Positions 50,001 through 58,010 of a stretch of 64,000 nucleotides of DNA are shown piece by piece. Numbering within the stretch: the first letter of the stretch is position 1; the number at the start of each line of letters is the position of its first letter. The notes beneath the pieces were generated by a model. That model saw only the letters and a list, made by a program, of their open reading frames with translations. It made no database searches and was not told where the DNA came from. Made by a program: the position numbers and the translations under genes. The DNA comes from WJKR01 sp964556395 (GTDB taxonomy: Archaea; Nanobdellota; Nanobdellia; Woesearchaeales; WJKR01), in NCBI GenBank assembly GCA_964556395.1, contig CAZKVR010000005.1:1-64000 (forward strand), in the 5' to 3' direction.

Positions 50001-50779
50001 TCCAGGTCGAGGAGACCGAGACGCCGGTGAGCTCCGGCGGCGGCGCGACGAGACCCCGTCCGATACCCTATCCTTTCGAGGAGCCTGTGGAGTCGCCTTA
50101 CCCTATCGAGCTGATAACCCCTGAAGAGGTGTTCTCGTACGTCAACGAGTCTGTCGAGGTGCCATTGTCATTGGCGAACACGTGGAACGAGAGCCTCACG
50201 GACGTGACGCTCAACGCGACGACGGAGAACTCGTCGAACAACCTCAGCTTCTCGTTCTCGGAGAGCTATTTCCCCACCTTGGCGACAGGCGAGAACCATT
50301 CGGTCACGCTCACCATAGATGGGTATCGCCAGGAGGGGCCGTTGTCGGTGATAGTGTCGGCGAACGTCGAGGACCCTGAGTATGAGGATTCCACTACTAT
50401 CATGATCAACGCGATGGAGCAGAAGCAGTCAGGGGATGATGTGGAGAGCAGGGTGACGTTCGCCCGCGACCTGTTGAATGAGAATCCTGAGTGCCAGGAG
50501 CTGAACGAGCTGCTCAACGAGGCTGAGAGGAAGCGTCAGCAGCAGGAGTACGACGAGGCTATAAAGCTCGTCAACACTGCCGTGGACGGTTGCAAGTACC
50601 TCGTCAACCACGAGAAGGAACCGACGACAGAGGAGCCCAAGTCATTCTTCACGGTCATGACGTTGGGTCCTGACCAGTTGCCGGTGCTCATCATAGGTGC
50701 GGCCATCATACTCTCGCTGCTCGTGTTCGGGATCATGATGATAATCTCGGGGCGGCGCGGCGGCAAGTACGACATCTGA
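47093..50779 (+). CDS. giant surface protein with tandem cadherin/Ig-like domains
   Basis: A 1228-residue protein. A signal peptide (residues 5-22) is followed by about nine cadherin-like beta domains, recognisable by repeated VNDPP/NTNDPP/VNRPPEL linkers and by DPD and ATD calcium-type acidic motifs; sequons NxS/T are very frequent. After a Gly/Pro linker (SSGGGATRPRPIPYP) come a further beta domain, a short coiled helix with two cysteines, and a C-terminal membrane segment (about 1198-1218) with a basic end. It is probably an adhesin or cell-surface stalk. Its expression is coupled to two RHH regulators. Confidence 0.8.
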   Translation: MNKNRLLATLAAALVILTPLLTGLSMDEGPFIDSKTTTEDELECAWTGSPDTTSQNATWYNGSTVHTGPNSISLSQNKSSIPSYTARKDENWTCEVTLSNGTATESLNTSVVIKNALPTAPNATDETLYEDQTREIKVESTDADNDTIRYSKLYESEPAYCEIGEYTGIITCDPTESDIGVSNATWLASDGDSDYIAKANVTYTVIEVNDPPTASVEDQEVLEGETFRYNITATDEEDHFPIDFTVESNLSSVNYTVLDDNEVQVYLGDDGVATYADVGTWWIRINMTDNGPSSNTPYDDPNGTATFNLTVNSTNHAPNITTDFETYDPEGVQGEEFVFDVNATDIDETDALVFGITSNCSLSNPWSIDTINGSASNASGRVNETLTNSHVACRWVNVTVSDDEETTWEAVFLNLTNTNDQPAIHEESFYSSNNGGDNMSNLTTVKGREFWYRVNATDPDELTYEDETLTFSDNSTNDIAVNETTGVVSFTPDDSHIGNHVIRVNVSDDDGAWAARDLHLEVKNNTAPQLQPLGNVTCKQDEQCEVFVEAYDPDPAENLEFTSNNTEVFPLSDYNETARVVDYTPTNSDVGTYRVNVTVEDRYGFTDVEEFTFTVNNTNDPPSLPEVDFGTVVADHPVNMIVEVSDPDVDIGLDNLSYNWEFLKDDQGLNETFAFIDEGNSSFTIGFTPDASHVGTYWVNLSVTDIGNLTDWENVSFEVLPKTSSPEVEGVMPYWNASANRTELDSFGNASLFTDRTVAVNVSENMSVAYDALITNDTGIENNSLTYEWFVDGEPNKTLTGVEPGANSSIEIPYGFFDAGDHEVVVRATDERYATVNWTWDVTVADVNRPPELRNPLDNVTLNTSTSISHYMSYRYGKVDNKSERLQLFYDPDDDLDGDGKRGEDTGEGTNLSYSITPEYDCSVASISHSGDDLDLKPKKEGTCIIKFRATDPAGEFVDSNNVWITVTSVQVEETETPVSSGGGATRPRPIPYPFEEPVESPYPIELITPEEVFSYVNESVEVPLSLANTWNESLTDVTLNATTENSSNNLSFSFSESYFPTLATGENHSVTLTIDGYRQEGPLSVIVSANVEDPEYEDSTTIMINAMEQKQSGDDVESRVTFARDLLNENPECQELNELLNEAERKRQQQEYDEAIKLVNTAVDGCKYLVNHEKEPTTEEPKSFFTVMTLGPDQLPVLIIGAAIILSLLVFGIMMIISGRRGGKYDI

Positions 50780-50981
50780 AGAAGGTACTGGTTCTTCAAG
50801 AATCCTTGTCAGGAGACGGTTTGCAGAGAAAGCCCGCATGGTATTCGGTGTTGGTGCTGTCAGTGACAACCTTGATGTCGTTTATGAAGACTCATCCTTG
50901 CAAGAGTCATCCAGGCAGGAGGGGCGTGCACAAGAGCGAGAGTTTCTACAAACCCGTCAGGAGAAAAAAAAACGCTTATTC
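50780..50981. other. spacer between convergent surface-protein and Q/P-rich genes
   Basis: About 200 bases without a convincing gene. On the minus strand the T9 run at 50965-50973 is a terminator for the Q/P-rich protein gene. TCATCCTTGCAAGAG at 50892-50906 is shared with the spacer at 36817. Confidence 0.4.
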
Positions 50982-52688
50982 TTATCCGTGCCTTTGGAGT
51001 AGTTCGTAGAGGCGGTTGACCTGTTCGTAGTACGCGTGCTTGGCGTGCTCCGGCAGGGCGTGGTAGCGTCCGATGAGTTCCTTGTAGGTGCTCTTCGCCT
51101 CGTCCGTCCGACGCTCTACGATGAGCCGCTCGACCGTCGTGACGAGCTGTTGGAGGGTGTCCGCGGTTCCTACCTGGCCCTGTTGCGTGGGCGCTTGCTG
51201 TTGCGGTTCCGGTTGTCCTCCTTGCTGCTGTGCTTGCTGGGGCTCGTCGGAGTGTATGACGTCGTCCAGCTGGTGTGCTAGGGCGTCGAGGTCTTGCGAG
51301 AGCTGTCGTTCGTCCTCGCCGAAGTAGAAGTCATGTGATCGCTCTGCGTGCGGCCGGGCCTCGAGCGGTTGCTGCTCGGCCTTTTCCGAAGGTGCGGACT
51401 CCTCTGCGGGCTTCTCGCTCGTGGCGGGTTGCACTGATGGTTGCGGTTGAGGCTTGTCATCAGTCCCGCTCAGGGGTTGCTGGCCTTCTTGCGCCGCTTC
51501 CGAAGATGTCTCTGCAGACGCTTCCTGTCCTTCGTCGGGGTGGCCGGCGCCGTCTTCGCGGCCTGTGTCGTCGGGGTCTTCAGCCCATCCGGCGCTGGCG
51601 CCTGCGGCTTGTCCTGAGTCCTGCTCGTCTTGTTCGGGGTCTGCTTCTTCCGGGAAGAGCGATCCTGGTGAGCCAGTCTCTTGTCGTGACGCTTCTGGTC
51701 GGTCTTGAGGAGTCGCCTGTTGCGGCTGGTTCTGTCGTTCCTGTGACGACGAGGGTTGTCCTGGCGCCTGTTGTTCTTGTGAGGGTTGACCTGGTGACTC
51801 CTGTGAATGTGATTGCGCGGCCGGTTCTCCGGGCAGGTCGGGTAGTTGGAAGCCGTCCTCGGCCTCTTGTCCTCCTTCGCCTTGCTCAGCCTGGTCTGCG
51901 TGCGGCTCTTGCGGTGGCTGCTTGTGGGGTTCGGGTACGTCGAGCTCTTCGGCAGACGGGCGTTCCTGTGACCCTTGGACGGGTGTCGACTCGCCCGGCG
52001 CAGAGGATGCGCCCTGTTCTTCCTGCGGCGTTTCCTGCATGGAAGGCGGGACTTGTGATGGCTTCTCTTGTTGCTGGGCTTGTGGCGGCTCTTCCTGCGG
52101 AGAGTGTTGTTGCGCCGGTGTTGGTGCCTGGCTCTCAGGAGCCGGCTCGGGCACTGCGGGTTCTTCAGGCGTCGCCTGGGCTGCGGCTCCAGTCGCTTCC
52201 GCTCGCTGGCTTGATTCCTTCTCGCGCGTCGCTTTCGTAGTCTCCGTGCTTGCTGCGGATGGCGCCTGCTTCACCTCCGGCCCCTTTCCGTTGCCGAACA
52301 GTTTCGAGAGGAATCCCTGTTTCTTCTCTGAAGGCGACTTGATGAGCGCGTCGACTAGTTTGGAGAAGGTGGAGAGGACTTGCTGCAGCGTCTCCTGGGG
52401 CATCTCCTCGTCCTTGTACTCGATGGTGCTGAAGTCCCTGAGGAGCTTGTAGACGTTCTCCCTCAGTTTCTTCTCGATGTACACCTTGTCTAGTTCCTTG
52501 ACGAGCTCGTCGAACGTGAACTCGTAGTGGGCGTGGAGGTATTCCTTGAAGAACTCTTTTATGAGCCTGTAGACCTCGAGGTCCTTGAGCGAGCGCTTGC
52601 TCTGCAGATATGCTATCTTCTTCTGCGTCACTTCTCGCAGGAGGGCCTGCGTCTTGTCTGACTCTGTCTTTACGCCTTTGGCAGGAAT
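50982..52688 (-). CDS. Q/P/E-rich cytoplasmic protein with helical end domains
   Basis: A protein of 568 residues if it starts at an ATT codon, or 549 from an in-frame GTG at 52631. The N-terminal 120 residues are helical and charged (KRSLKDLEVYRLIKEFFKEYL...). The middle, about 290 residues, is low-complexity Gln, Pro, Glu and Ser. The last 60 residues (ERLIVERRTDEAKSTYKELIGRYHALPEHAKHAYYEQVNRLYELL) resemble the cytoplasmic end of the surface protein at 44715. The ATT is proposed because GGGGTGA lies six bases before it and the TATA box is at 52728-52740. Function unknown. Confidence 0.6.
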   Translation of the reverse strand: MPAKGVKTESDKTQALLREVTQKKIAYLQSKRSLKDLEVYRLIKEFFKEYLHAHYEFTFDELVKELDKVYIEKKLRENVYKLLRDFSTIEYKDEEMPQETLQQVLSTFSKLVDALIKSPSEKKQGFLSKLFGNGKGPEVKQAPSAASTETTKATREKESSQRAEATGAAAQATPEEPAVPEPAPESQAPTPAQQHSPQEEPPQAQQQEKPSQVPPSMQETPQEEQGASSAPGESTPVQGSQERPSAEELDVPEPHKQPPQEPHADQAEQGEGGQEAEDGFQLPDLPGEPAAQSHSQESPGQPSQEQQAPGQPSSSQERQNQPQQATPQDRPEASRQETGSPGSLFPEEADPEQDEQDSGQAAGASAGWAEDPDDTGREDGAGHPDEGQEASAETSSEAAQEGQQPLSGTDDKPQPQPSVQPATSEKPAEESAPSEKAEQQPLEARPHAERSHDFYFGEDERQLSQDLDALAHQLDDVIHSDEPQQAQQQGGQPEPQQQAPTQQGQVGTADTLQQLVTTVERLIVERRTDEAKSTYKELIGRYHALPEHAKHAYYEQVNRLYELLQRHG

Positions 52689-52809
52689 AGCCGTTCACCC
52701 CTTTTTTTCCTTTTACGTGATGCGAGGCACGACTATTTAAATCTTTCTCTGTCTCTCCTCGAGGTGGAATACAAAAAGTATTTAAACCACCCGCAGCACT
52801 GGAAGTTCA

Positions 52810-53817
52810 ATGTCTGATCCTTTCGAAGGAATGCAGGCTGAGGATCTGCAAAAAGAGGTGGAGAAGTATCAGCGAAAGTTCGCGCTGATCAGGGCTGAGA
52901 TCGGCAAGGTCGTCGTCGGCCAGGCGCACATCGTGGACTCGCTCATCGAGGCGTTGCTGTGCAACGGCCACGTGCTGTTGGAAGGCATCCCAGGATTGGG
53001 CAAGACATTGCTGGTGCGTACGTTGTCGAAGATCACCGGCTCGTCGTTCTCCCGTATCCAGTTCACGCCTGACTTGCTACCCACCGACATCATCGGTATC
53101 ACGACGTACGAGGAGGGGAAGGGCTTCTACACCGTCAAGGGCCCTATCTTCGCGAACTTCGTCCTGGCGGATGAGATCAACCGCGCCCCTCCCAAGGTGC
53201 AGTCCGCCTTGCTGGAGGGCATGCAGGAGCTCCAAGTCACCATCGGCAAGGAGACTTTCAGGTTGCCGTTTCCGTTCTTCGTCATGGCGACCGAGAACCC
53301 GGTGGAGCAGCTCGGCACGTATAAGCTTCCCGAGGCGCAGCTCGACCGCTTCTTGTTCAAGCTCAACATGGTGTACCCGACGTTCGAGGAGGAGCTGAAG
53401 ATATTGACGCAGAACATCACGACGAGCCAGTTCGACGACTACAACCTCTCGCCGGTATTGTCGCCTGAGGAGATAATCCGTGCGCAGCACCTCGTCAAGC
53501 ACATCCGCCTGGATGAGAAGATCGAGAAGTACCTCGTCCGCATCGTCGAGGCTACGAGGAAGCCTGACAAGTACGACCTCGAGATGGGCAAGTACGTCAG
53601 CTTCGGTAGCTCTCCCCGTTCGAGCATCGCGTTGTTCATAGCTTCCAAGGCGCACGCCATCATGAGGGGTAGCAGCGTGGTGACGCCGAGCGATGTCAAG
53701 GCGGTGGCGCACAACGTGCTGCGTCATCGTATCATCCTCAACTTCGAGGGGCAGGCTGAGGAGATCGGCACGGATCCCATCATCGATGAGATCCTGAAGA
53801 AGGTCCCTATAGTGTGA
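52810..53817 (+). CDS. moxR: MoxR-family AAA+ ATPase
   Basis: A 335-residue AAA+ ATPase: Walker A GIPGLGKT (about residues 60-67), Walker B FVLADEINRAPP, sensor 1 ATENPVEQLGT, and the C-terminal lid. MoxR proteins are chaperone-like and work with VWA-domain proteins. It heads an operon with DUF58 and VWA genes. TATA (GTATTTAAACC) at 52778-52788 gives a leaderless ATG. Confidence 0.95.
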   Translation: MSDPFEGMQAEDLQKEVEKYQRKFALIRAEIGKVVVGQAHIVDSLIEALLCNGHVLLEGIPGLGKTLLVRTLSKITGSSFSRIQFTPDLLPTDIIGITTYEEGKGFYTVKGPIFANFVLADEINRAPPKVQSALLEGMQELQVTIGKETFRLPFPFFVMATENPVEQLGTYKLPEAQLDRFLFKLNMVYPTFEEELKILTQNITTSQFDDYNLSPVLSPEEIIRAQHLVKHIRLDEKIEKYLVRIVEATRKPDKYDLEMGKYVSFGSSPRSSIALFIASKAHAIMRGSSVVTPSDVKAVAHNVLRHRIILNFEGQAEEIGTDPIIDEILKKVPIV

Positions 53818-53835
53818 GGGGCTGGTGGTTTTCAG

Positions 53836-54738
53836 ATGGGTGTCAAGGATTTACGCGTTGAACTCACGCCGCATATCCGTAACGCGGAGATCTTCGCGAA
53901 GCGTTCCGTCCTGTCCAAGACCATCACGGGAAATTGGGTGACGAGCTATAAGGGTCGCGGCATCGAGTTCGCCGGCTACAGGTCTTACCAGTTCGGTGAC
54001 GACGCCTCCCTGATCGACTGGAGGGCTTCGTTGCGTGCCAAGGAGCCCATGGTGCGGGAGTTCGAGGAGTACAAGAGCTTTTCCGTGTTCATATTGCTCG
54101 ACGTCTCGAACAGCATGCTGTTCTCCTCTAACAAGAAGCTGAAGGCGGAGTACGCGGCTGAGATGGCGTACGCGTTGGGCGAAGGTATCCTGCGCGGCGG
54201 CGACGCCGTCGGACTCGGCATGTTCACGGACGAGCTGAAGGCGAGCCTCCATCCGAACATCGGCCATGGCGTGCTGGATCGCTTCGCGCAGCACCTCAAG
54301 GATCCTTCGATGTATGGCGGGAAGTTCGACCTGCAGCGGGTGTTGAAGCAGACGGTGTCGTTCCTGCAGAACAACGCTATCATCATAGTCATCTCCGACT
54401 TCCTCGGGTTGCAGGAGGGGTGGCAGCGGTACGTGCGTATGGTGTCGCAGAACTTCGAGATGATCGGCCTCATGGTCCGCGACCCCCGCGACAGGGAGTT
54501 GCCGCGGCACGTCGGCCAGTACGCGTTGGAGGATCCTTATTCCGACAATACGTTGTACATCGATGTGAATGATTTCGCAAAACCCTACAAGCGCTTCGTC
54601 GAGGAGGAGGAGCGCAGGATTATGAACGTGTTCGAGAGCGTGAAGGGCGGGATGGCGCTCATCACGACCGACAAGGATTATCTGGCGCCGCTCACCAAGT
54701 TCCTGCGGCAGAGGAAGTTCATCACCATGACGACGTGA
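53836..54738 (+). CDS. DUF58 protein with VWA-like fold
   Basis: A 300-residue soluble protein. YRSYQFGDDASLIDWRASLR at about residues 51-70 is the DUF58 signature; VFILLDVSNSM (about 91-101) is the metal-site motif of its VWA-like half. It follows MoxR by 18 bases; the partnership of MoxR with DUF58 and VWA proteins is common. The exact client is unknown. Confidence 0.9.
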   Translation: MGVKDLRVELTPHIRNAEIFAKRSVLSKTITGNWVTSYKGRGIEFAGYRSYQFGDDASLIDWRASLRAKEPMVREFEEYKSFSVFILLDVSNSMLFSSNKKLKAEYAAEMAYALGEGILRGGDAVGLGMFTDELKASLHPNIGHGVLDRFAQHLKDPSMYGGKFDLQRVLKQTVSFLQNNAIIIVISDFLGLQEGWQRYVRMVSQNFEMIGLMVRDPRDRELPRHVGQYALEDPYSDNTLYIDVNDFAKPYKRFVEEEERRIMNVFESVKGGMALITTDKDYLAPLTKFLRQRKFITMTT

Positions 54739-54744
54739 AACAAC

Positions 54745-55704
54745 ATGCACCTGACGTTCGAGAACCCTATCTATCTCTGGTACCTGGCCAGTATCCCCTT
54801 GCTGGTCCTCACCCACTTCCTCTCTTTACGGATGGCGAAGCGGAAGGCGATGCGGTTCGCGAACTTCCAGACGTTGAAGCGTATCGCAGGTGAGAGGATG
54901 GTGACTAAGAATGTCAGCGTGCTCATCTTCCGAGTCCTCACCGTGGCGTTGCTCGTGTTGGCGGCTTCCGGTGTCAGGTTGTGGTACATGGCTCCGCAGA
55001 GCGATAACAACTATGTCATCGGGCTTGACGTGTCTTCTTCGATGTCGGCTAAGGATTTTTTGCCTGACCGTCTCGAGACGGCCAAGTCTTATGCTAAGGA
55101 TTTCGTCGACACGTTGGGCGGCAAGACCAAGGTGGGGGTGGTGTCTTTCGCGGGTGTGAGCATGATCGAGCAGACCTTGACCGAGGATAAGACTGCTGTC
55201 AAGTCTTCGATAGATAGTATCAGTTTGACGAGGACTGGCGGTACTGACATGCCAGGAGCCCTCATTACTGGCACGAACATCCTCTTGTCCGAGCCTGACA
55301 ATGGGAGGGTGATGATTCTGTTTACGGATGGCAGCTCGACGCTAGGTAATTTCGTCGGTGATTCCATGCGCGAGGCGGTCGAGTATGCGCGTGAGAACAA
55401 GGTCGTGGTGAACGGCGTCGGTATCGGCACCGAGAGCGCTCCTATCGGCTACTTGCCCGAGTATTATAACATCTCGTCGGTGTTCGCCTTGGATGATCTG
55501 CGTTTCGTGACCAACCGTACGTCAGGCGTGACTATCCCTGCGAGCGAGGAGCAGGACTTGGAGGCCGCTTACGTCGACTTGTTGAAGCGTTCTGATGAGA
55601 GCCTCGTGGATGTGCGGCTCGACCTCATGGCGTTGGTGGCCGGCTTGCTCTTGCTGTTCATCGAGTGGGGGCTCATCAATTCTCGTTATAGGAGGGTTGC
55701 GTGA
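54745..55704 (+). CDS. BatA-like VWA-domain membrane protein
   Basis: A 319-residue protein with two N-terminal hydrophobic segments (about 5-25 and 58-76), a VWA domain containing the MIDAS motif VIGLDVSSSMSAKD, and a C-terminal membrane segment (about 293-310). It is anchored in the membrane, with the VWA domain in the cytoplasm in related Bat proteins. Third gene of the MoxR operon. Confidence 0.88.
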   Translation: MHLTFENPIYLWYLASIPLLVLTHFLSLRMAKRKAMRFANFQTLKRIAGERMVTKNVSVLIFRVLTVALLVLAASGVRLWYMAPQSDNNYVIGLDVSSSMSAKDFLPDRLETAKSYAKDFVDTLGGKTKVGVVSFAGVSMIEQTLTEDKTAVKSSIDSISLTRTGGTDMPGALITGTNILLSEPDNGRVMILFTDGSSTLGNFVGDSMREAVEYARENKVVVNGVGIGTESAPIGYLPEYYNISSVFALDDLRFVTNRTSGVTIPASEEQDLEAAYVDLLKRSDESLVDVRLDLMALVAGLLLLFIEWGLINSRYRRVA

Positions 55705-56138
55705 TGGCTGCTTGGGGGGTGTTGTGGAGGCCTTTGGTGGTGAGCGTCGTGGTCGCCGCCTTGTTGTCCGGCGTGGGCAAGTGGTTGTGGGATGCGTATC
55801 ATCATAGGCGTCGGGCGTTCGCTGAGGAGTTGGTGAAGACTGGCGGTATGCCGTCCGGCCATAGCGCCGTCGTGGCGTCTTTGAGCACGTCGGTGTTCTT
55901 GCTCCAGGGTTTCTCGACGTTGTTCTTCGTCGTGTTCGTGTTCAGCCTCCTCGTGATCAGGGATAGTTTTGGGGTTCGTTGGAGCGTGGGCCAGCAGGCG
56001 GAGCTGTTGAACCGGCTTGCCAGCCATGATCATGTGCGTCGTAAGGTGAAGGTCGTCGAGGGCCACACGTTGGTGCAGGTGGTGACTGGCGTGGCTCTCG
56101 GTATCCTGGTGACGTTGCTGGTGTTCGCGGTCTGGTGA
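55704..56138 (+). CDS. DUF212 (divergent PAP2) membrane protein
   Basis: A 144-residue membrane protein. GGMPSGHSAVVASL (about 48-61) and VIRDSFGVRWSVGQQAELLN are the DUF212 signatures, related to acid-phosphatase (PAP2) active sites; a His-Asp-His segment and GHTLVQVVTGVALG follow. It may act on phospholipid or isoprenoid phosphates. The ATG overlaps the VWA stop codon (TGATG). Confidence 0.85.
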   Translation: MAAWGVLWRPLVVSVVVAALLSGVGKWLWDAYHHRRRAFAEELVKTGGMPSGHSAVVASLSTSVFLLQGFSTLFFVVFVFSLLVIRDSFGVRWSVGQQAELLNRLASHDHVRRKVKVVEGHTLVQVVTGVALGILVTLLVFAVW

Positions 56139-56178
56139 AGAAACCTTTAAAAACCTCTGTTTGGTTCTCTCGCGTGCT

Positions 56179-56250
56179 GCTCCTGTAGCACAGTGGTAGT
56201 GCGCCGGTCTTGTAAACCGGAGGTCGCGAGTTCGAATCTCGCCAGGAGCT
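56179..56250 (+). tRNA. tRNA-Thr (TGT)
   Basis: Acceptor GCTCCTG/CAGGAGC with discriminator T, anticodon arm CCGGT-CTTGTAA-ACCGG (anticodon TGT), and T arm GCGAG-TTCGAAT-CTCGC pair. No intron. A TTTAAAAACC element about 30 bases upstream (56146-56156) is the likely promoter. Confidence 0.93.
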
Positions 56251-56294
56251 TCTCAGGCACAGTTTTATATATGAGTTTCTGTCTTGCTTGTTTC

Positions 56295-57902
56295 ATGCAG
56301 CCTCCTGGTTTGCGGTGGGTTTTCAGGTCCAAGCTGTTCCGTAACGCCCTTGCTAGGTATCAGGCCGCGTTGCGCAATCCTCGTAAGGCTCAGGAGAAGC
56401 TGTTGCTGCACATCGTCAAGCGTAATCGCAAGACCGCGTATGGCCGTAAGTACGGCTTCTCTGATATCAAGTCCGTTCGGGATTTCCAGAAGCGGGTGCC
56501 GGTCGTCTCCTATGAGGACTTGCATCCTTATGTCGATTGCATGCTGCAGGGGATGCGTAACGTCTTGGTGAAGGATAAGGTGGTGTTCTTCGCGACGACG
56601 AGCGGTACGACGAGCAGGCCGAAGCTGATCCCCGTGACGAACACTCGTCGTAAGCAGTTGCATCAGGAGTTGTTGCTGTGGATGTTCTTCCTGATGAAGA
56701 AGAAGGCTGTGCGTAAGGGCGTGAAGGGTAAGACGTTGTACTTCGCGGGTCCGTATCATGAGGATATCTCGCAGGGCGGCACGTTGATGGGGTCCATCTC
56801 CGGTTTCATGGCTTGGAAGACGCCTTTCTGGGCTAAGGCCAAGATGGTCGTGCCGCCCGAGATCTATAACGAGATGGATTTCGACAAGAAGACCCGTATC
56901 ATCGCGTTGAAGGCTTTGGCTACGAAGAACATCACGCAGGTCGGCTTCGCGGCTCCTATCGAGGTAATCTTGTTCTTCGATTACATCAAGCGTCATAGGC
57001 GTTCGTTGCTGAACGAGCTGAAACGTTCTGGTAAGCGGTGGCGTGCCCGGCAGTTGGAAAGGCTTGACGAGTTCACTCCTGCTAAAATCTGGCCGAACCT
57101 GTGCCTGATGAACTGCATCAAGTCGGATGCGAACCTGCCGTACCTGGACGTGTTGCGGGAGAAGGCCGGCATCCCTGATTTGACCATCCGTGATCCTGGC
57201 ATCTATGCGAGCGAGGGCCGTCTCACGTTGGGCTTGACGGATGACGACCGCTCAGGGGTTGTGGTGGCTCAGGAGAATTTCTTCGAGTTCATGGAGCAGA
57301 AGGGCAAGGATGAGTACAGGGATCCGGTGACGATCGACAAGGTCAAGGAGGGTCGGAAGTACAAGGTGGTCGTCACGACGCAGGAGGGCTTGTATCGTTA
57401 TGACATGGGCGACGTGGTCGAGGTCGTGGGTTTCAAGGGTCGTCTGCCGGTGGTCAAGTTCGTCCAGCGCGACCACTTCCTCAACATCGTGGGCGAGTTC
57501 TGTCCTGAGAACCAGTTGTTGGCGGCGATGAATGCCGTGAAGGAGCAGGAGGGTTTGGGTGTGGGAGAGTTCACGTTCCTCCCTTATACTCGTGACTTGG
57601 AGGATCGTCCGCGGTACGAGGTGTTGCTCGAGTTGGGCGAGAAGGCTTCTGACAGGGATTTGCGGTCGTTCGCCAAGGCTTTGGATGAGGAGTTGAAGCG
57701 TCGCGTCCAGGATTACCGTCAGATGCGTGAGGAGTTCGGTCGCCTCGGCCACTTGAGCGTGGCTGTCGTGGAGCCCGGTTCTTATCGCGAGTTGGAGAGG
57801 GAGCGTTTGCAGCGGGCGGGTCAGCCCAAGCCTGTGCGGGTTGCGAAGGATGTCTCGTTCCGGGATAAGTTCTCCGTTGTCAAGGAGATTGTCGTGAAAT
57901 GA
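56295..57902 (+). CDS. GH3-family acyl-adenylate synthetase
   Basis: A 535-residue protein of the GH3 branch of the ANL adenylating superfamily. FFATTSGTTSRPKLIPVT (about 99-116) is the phosphate-binding loop; YASEG, and LYRYDMGDVVEVVGF with the hinge region, follow in GH3 order. Plant relatives join amino acids to hormones; microbial members are little studied, so the product is unknown. TATA (AGTTTTATATATG) at 56261-56273 fits leaderless ATG 56295, not an upstream frame that runs into tRNA-Thr. Confidence 0.85.
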   Translation: MQPPGLRWVFRSKLFRNALARYQAALRNPRKAQEKLLLHIVKRNRKTAYGRKYGFSDIKSVRDFQKRVPVVSYEDLHPYVDCMLQGMRNVLVKDKVVFFATTSGTTSRPKLIPVTNTRRKQLHQELLLWMFFLMKKKAVRKGVKGKTLYFAGPYHEDISQGGTLMGSISGFMAWKTPFWAKAKMVVPPEIYNEMDFDKKTRIIALKALATKNITQVGFAAPIEVILFFDYIKRHRRSLLNELKRSGKRWRARQLERLDEFTPAKIWPNLCLMNCIKSDANLPYLDVLREKAGIPDLTIRDPGIYASEGRLTLGLTDDDRSGVVVAQENFFEFMEQKGKDEYRDPVTIDKVKEGRKYKVVVTTQEGLYRYDMGDVVEVVGFKGRLPVVKFVQRDHFLNIVGEFCPENQLLAAMNAVKEQEGLGVGEFTFLPYTRDLEDRPRYEVLLELGEKASDRDLRSFAKALDEELKRRVQDYRQMREEFGRLGHLSVAVVEPGSYRELERERLQRAGQPKPVRVAKDVSFRDKFSVVKEIVVK

Positions 57903-58010
57903 AGAGTGTAGATTCTCTACCTACTGTCATCCATAAAGCTTTTAAATATGTAATGTTTTGCTATATTATAAAATTCATTAAATTCAAAATATTAAAGAAG
58001 GTTCATATAT
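57903..58010 (+). promoter_or_regulatory. AT-rich promoter region of the regulator-ABC operon
   Basis: Several TATA-like elements occur (CTTTTAAATATG at about 57939, CTATATTATAAAATTC at 57961), followed by AAATTCATTAAATTC half-repeats. The regulator encoded next may bind here. Which TATA box is used cannot be decided by eye. Confidence 0.4.
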
